This document shows, piece by piece, positions 23,968 through 26,025 of a stretch of DNA of 26,025 nucleotides. Both the position numbers and the translations under genes were made by a program. How positions within the stretch are numbered: position 1 is the first letter of the stretch; each line of letters opens with the position of its first letter. The stretch is from assembly GCA_937871985.1 (NCBI GenBank), contig CALMPB010000306.1, positions 1 through 26,025 on the forward strand, written 5' to 3'. A model generated the notes under the pieces. The model was not told where the DNA came from. It ran no database searches and saw nothing but the letters and a program-made list of their open reading frames with translations. The DNA comes from an uncultured Burkholderiaceae bacterium (GTDB lineage: Bacteria > Pseudomonadota > Gammaproteobacteria > Burkholderiales > Burkholderiaceae).

Positions 23968-25209
23968 ATGAGCAAGCCCGTAATCGGCTGGAAGAACGAG
24001 ACGCACGATGGCCGAGCTGTGACGGCATGGCGGGGAGCGCTGTCCGGTTTTTGCGCCAGCCTGGTCGGTATCGGGTTGGCGCGTTTTGCGTATACGCCGT
24101 TATTGCCCGCCATTGTCGATGCTCATTGGTTCGACCCGTCGAAAGCGGCATACCTGGGCGCCGCCAACCTCGCGGGCTATCTGGCTGGCGCTCTGGCCGG
24201 CCGGCCTCTTGCGGGCCGGGCTTCGACGGCCGCGGTGCTGCGAAGCATGATGGCGCTTGCCACGCTTGCATTCTTTGCCTGCGCCCAGCCTGCCTCGTTC
24301 CTCTGGTTCTTCGCCTGGCGCCTGCTTGCCGGGTTTTCCGGCGGCGTCCTCATGGTGCTTGCCGCGCCCTTGGTGCTGTCCATGGTTTCGCCCGCGCGTC
24401 GCGGCGTGGCAAGCGGGATCATCTTCATGGGGGTCGGCGTGGGGATCGTCGCGTCCGGAACCCTAGTGCCGTGGCTGCTTGGCGGGAGCCTGGGCCGAGC
24501 CTGGCTCGGCCTGGGTGTTCTTTCTTTGCTGTTGACGGCGATTTCCTGGCGAGGATGGCCGTCCGATGCGTCGGCATCGGCATCGGTGCTGCCGCCCGGA
24601 CCTTGCCATCGGGCGCCTCCGGCCAGGCTCTTGTGGCCGCTGTATATCGAATATGCATTGAACGCGGCCGGCTGGGTGCCGCACATGATTTTCCTGGTGG
24701 ATTTTGTGTCGCGCGGACTCGGGCAGGGACTTCGGGCCGGCGCCGAGTACTGGGTTCTCTTTGGCGCGGGCGCGACCGCCGGCCCGGTCCTGGCGGGCAT
24801 GCTGGCGGATCGTATCGGTTTCGGGCGTGCCCTGCGTTTCGCCTTTGCCCTGGAAATAATCGGCGTGGCGGCTCCCGCCCTGGACGTCGATGCCTTCTGG
24901 CTGGCGGCGTCCAGCGTGGTTGTGGGGGCGTTTGTCACCGGTACGGTGCCCCTGGTGCTGGGGCGCGTGCAGGAGTTGCTGGCGCACCGTCCCGCTCAAC
25001 AGAATGCCGCCTGGAAGACCGCTACGGTGGGGTTCGCCTTGTCCCAGGCGGCTGCGGCGTACGGATTGTCCTTCGTTTTTTCGCGCAGCGGCGGCGACTA
25101 CCGCTTGCTGTTTTCCATTGGCGCCGTCGCCATGGCAATGGCGCTTGCGCTCGATGCGGCGGTGTCCGCCAGGCAGGCCAATAGCGCCGTTACGAGCTCG
25201 ACCGATTGA
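23968..25209 (+). CDS. MFS transporter, YbfB/YjiJ family
   Basis: A 413-residue inner-membrane transporter with about 12 hydrophobic helices. The first helix region (SLVGIGLARFAYTPLLPAI) and YLGAANLAGYLAGAL are characteristic of the YbfB/YjiJ (MFS_4) group, whose members are proposed exporters of unknown small molecules. ATG 23968 is seven bases after AAGGA. An overlapping long frame starting at 23937 is a shadow of this gene, with an arginine/cysteine-rich translation. The gene is divergent from a LysR regulator and is followed 46 bases later by an FMN reductase, probably in one operon. Export of a toxic quinone-like or aromatic compound would fit, but this is inference. Confidence 0.92.
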   Translation: MSKPVIGWKNETHDGRAVTAWRGALSGFCASLVGIGLARFAYTPLLPAIVDAHWFDPSKAAYLGAANLAGYLAGALAGRPLAGRASTAAVLRSMMALATLAFFACAQPASFLWFFAWRLLAGFSGGVLMVLAAPLVLSMVSPARRGVASGIIFMGVGVGIVASGTLVPWLLGGSLGRAWLGLGVLSLLLTAISWRGWPSDASASASVLPPGPCHRAPPARLLWPLYIEYALNAAGWVPHMIFLVDFVSRGLGQGLRAGAEYWVLFGAGATAGPVLAGMLADRIGFGRALRFAFALEIIGVAAPALDVDAFWLAASSVVVGAFVTGTVPLVLGRVQELLAHRPAQQNAAWKTATVGFALSQAAAAYGLSFVFSRSGGDYRLLFSIGAVAMAMALALDAAVSARQANSAVTSSTD

Positions 25210-25255
25210 CCCCGCTCCGATGTGTTGAGGTATTATTCACTCAAGGAGAACGCTC

Positions 25256-25828
25256 ATGATCAAGTTGATCGGCATTGCCGGAAGCCTGCGCCGCCATTCC
25301 TATAACCGAGGGCTGCTCCGCGCGGCGGCCGAGTCCGTGCCTGGCGGCGTAACGCTTCAGGCCGCATCGATCGACGACGTCCCGTTGTACAACGGGGATA
25401 TCGAGCAAGAGCAGGGCATTCCGGCTCCGGTAGCCCGGCTCAAAGATGAAATCGAGGCTGCGGACGGTCTGTTGCTGGTTACGCCCGAGTACAACAACGG
25501 CATCCCCGGCGTATTCAAGAACGCGATCGATTGGGCCTCGCGTCCCCCCGCCGACGGCGTGCGCATATTTACGGGCAAGCCGGTGGCCTTGATCGGAGCT
25601 TCCCCCGGCGGGTTTGGAACCGTGCTGTCGCAAAGCGGCTGGCTGCCGGTGCTGCGCACGCTGGGCACCCAGTTGTGGGTTGAACAGCGCCTGCTCGTGT
25701 CGCGTGCCGGAGATCGGTTCGACCAGGAGGGCAACCTTGTCGACGACGGCACCCGGCAGCAACTGGCTCAGTTCATGGCGGGGTTCGCCCAGTACGTGCA
25801 GCGCTGCCTGGATGCCAGGCCCAAATAG
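25256..25828 (+). CDS. NAD(P)H-dependent FMN reductase / quinone reductase-like flavoprotein
   Basis: A 190-residue flavodoxin-fold enzyme. The FMN phosphate-binding loop is GSLRRHSYN at 9-17, and the family signature PEYNNGIPGVFKNAIDW starts at 77. It is similar to the ChrR/YieF group, which reduce quinones, chromate or azo compounds using NAD(P)H. ATG 25256 follows AAGGAGA by about seven bases. It is downstream of the MFS transporter and probably in the same LysR-controlled unit, which suggests an electrophile or quinone stress function (inference). Confidence 0.92.
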   Translation: MIKLIGIAGSLRRHSYNRGLLRAAAESVPGGVTLQAASIDDVPLYNGDIEQEQGIPAPVARLKDEIEAADGLLLVTPEYNNGIPGVFKNAIDWASRPPADGVRIFTGKPVALIGASPGGFGTVLSQSGWLPVLRTLGTQLWVEQRLLVSRAGDRFDQEGNLVDDGTRQQLAQFMAGFAQYVQRCLDARPK

Positions 25829-25846
25829 CAACTGGCCGGAATCCGC

Positions 25847-25885
25847 CTGAGTCGCGGCAGCGATCCAGCCGCGCGCTTCCCTCAG
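25847..25885. terminator. possible hairpin between convergent genes
   Basis: CTGAG-T-CGCGGC, a 9-base loop, GCCGCG, a 7-base bulge, then CTCAG. The inner 6-base GC stem is perfect. It lies between two convergent genes and overlaps the end of the minus-strand one. No T-run follows on either strand, so a terminator role is tentative. Confidence 0.25.
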
Positions 25886-26025
25886 CGCATGGCGGCTTCC
25901 AGCTCGCTGTTGACTACCGCGGCGCCGGTGGATCGTTCTTGCAATTGCAGCCGTTCAATCTGTTTGCGTATGCGCAAGGGCGCATTGTCGATGGCGATGC
26001 GCGCATATTCCCTGACTCCCGTCCG
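25882..26025 (-). CDS. 3' end of an unidentified minus-strand gene (partial)
   Basis: A frame open from the window edge to its stop at 25882-25884 gives 47 residues beginning RTGVREYARIAIDNAPLR and ending ELEAAMR. The sequence is helical, rich in charged residues and glutamine (KQIERLQLQER), and reads like a real C-terminus, possibly a short coiled segment. The rest of the gene is outside the window, and I do not recognise the family. Confidence 0.45.
   Translation of the reverse strand, partial: RTGVREYARIAIDNAPLRIRKQIERLQLQERSTGAAVVNSELEAAMR

Noticed and set aside
23937..25184. Plus-strand open frame of 415 codons overlapping the MFS gene
   Set aside because: It is a shifted-frame shadow of the MFS gene, whose own frame shows 12 membrane helices and family motifs. 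The shadow is Arg/Cys-rich.
1..26025. CRISPR arrays, tRNA or rRNA genes, intact insertion sequences, prophage genes
   Set aside because: I looked for regularly spaced repeats, cloverleaf-like stretches, transposase or integrase motifs and phage structural genes, and saw none.

Overview
The window looks like a chromosomal segment of a high-GC betaproteobacterium, most likely of the Alcaligenaceae (Bordetella/Achromobacter type). This is inferred from the GC-rich third codon positions, the style of the ABC (liv-type) transporter with a Tat-exported binding protein, the Fur-linked receptor and Ftr-type iron permease, and the LysR/MFS/flavoprotein cassette. No rRNA, tRNA, CRISPR array or intact insertion sequence was recognised. 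Apart from the first ~800 bases the window is densely coding.

Layout. (1) 1-796: the 3' end of an unidentified gene, then a ~680-base stretch without a confident gene. It holds what looks like a decayed ankyrin-type reading frame and one strong hairpin. (2) 797-7416, plus strand: a complete branched-chain amino acid/amide-type ABC importer (binding protein, two ATPases, two permeases) with overlapping genes, followed by a short-chain dehydrogenase and a GNAT acetyltransferase. (3) 7461-15634, minus strand: a complete high-affinity potassium uptake locus. In transcription order it reads kdpF, a second tiny membrane peptide, kdpA, kdpC, kdpB, kdpD, kdpE, so C and B are swapped relative to the usual kdpFABCDE. 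(4) 15764-15838: a 75-base relic of the 3' end of a GNAT gene, matching the end of the intact GNAT gene on the other side of kdp. The potassium locus is therefore bracketed by degenerate direct repeats. (5) 15879-20166: a C39-like cysteine peptidase, a SAM methyltransferase and a TonB-dependent siderophore receptor on the minus strand, divergent from an AraC-type regulator, with a Fur-box-like palindrome between them. (6) 20304-22229: a cytochrome c/FTR1 iron permease fusion with a second Fur-like site upstream. (7) 22316-25828: a MaoC-type hydratase and a LysR regulator on the minus strand, divergent from an MFS exporter and an NAD(P)H-dependent FMN reductase, with a textbook LysR-type ATC-N9-GAT site between them. 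(8) 25882-26025: the C-terminal end of an unidentified minus-strand gene.

Functionally there are three themes: uptake of an organic solute (liv-type importer plus SDR), potassium homeostasis (Kdp P-type ATPase plus its two-component system), and iron acquisition (receptor, its regulator, and the FTR1 permease). The most interesting points are the kdp gene order and its bracketing by GNAT remnants, and the receptor-methyltransferase-C39 peptidase group. I found no clearly new defence or mobile system.
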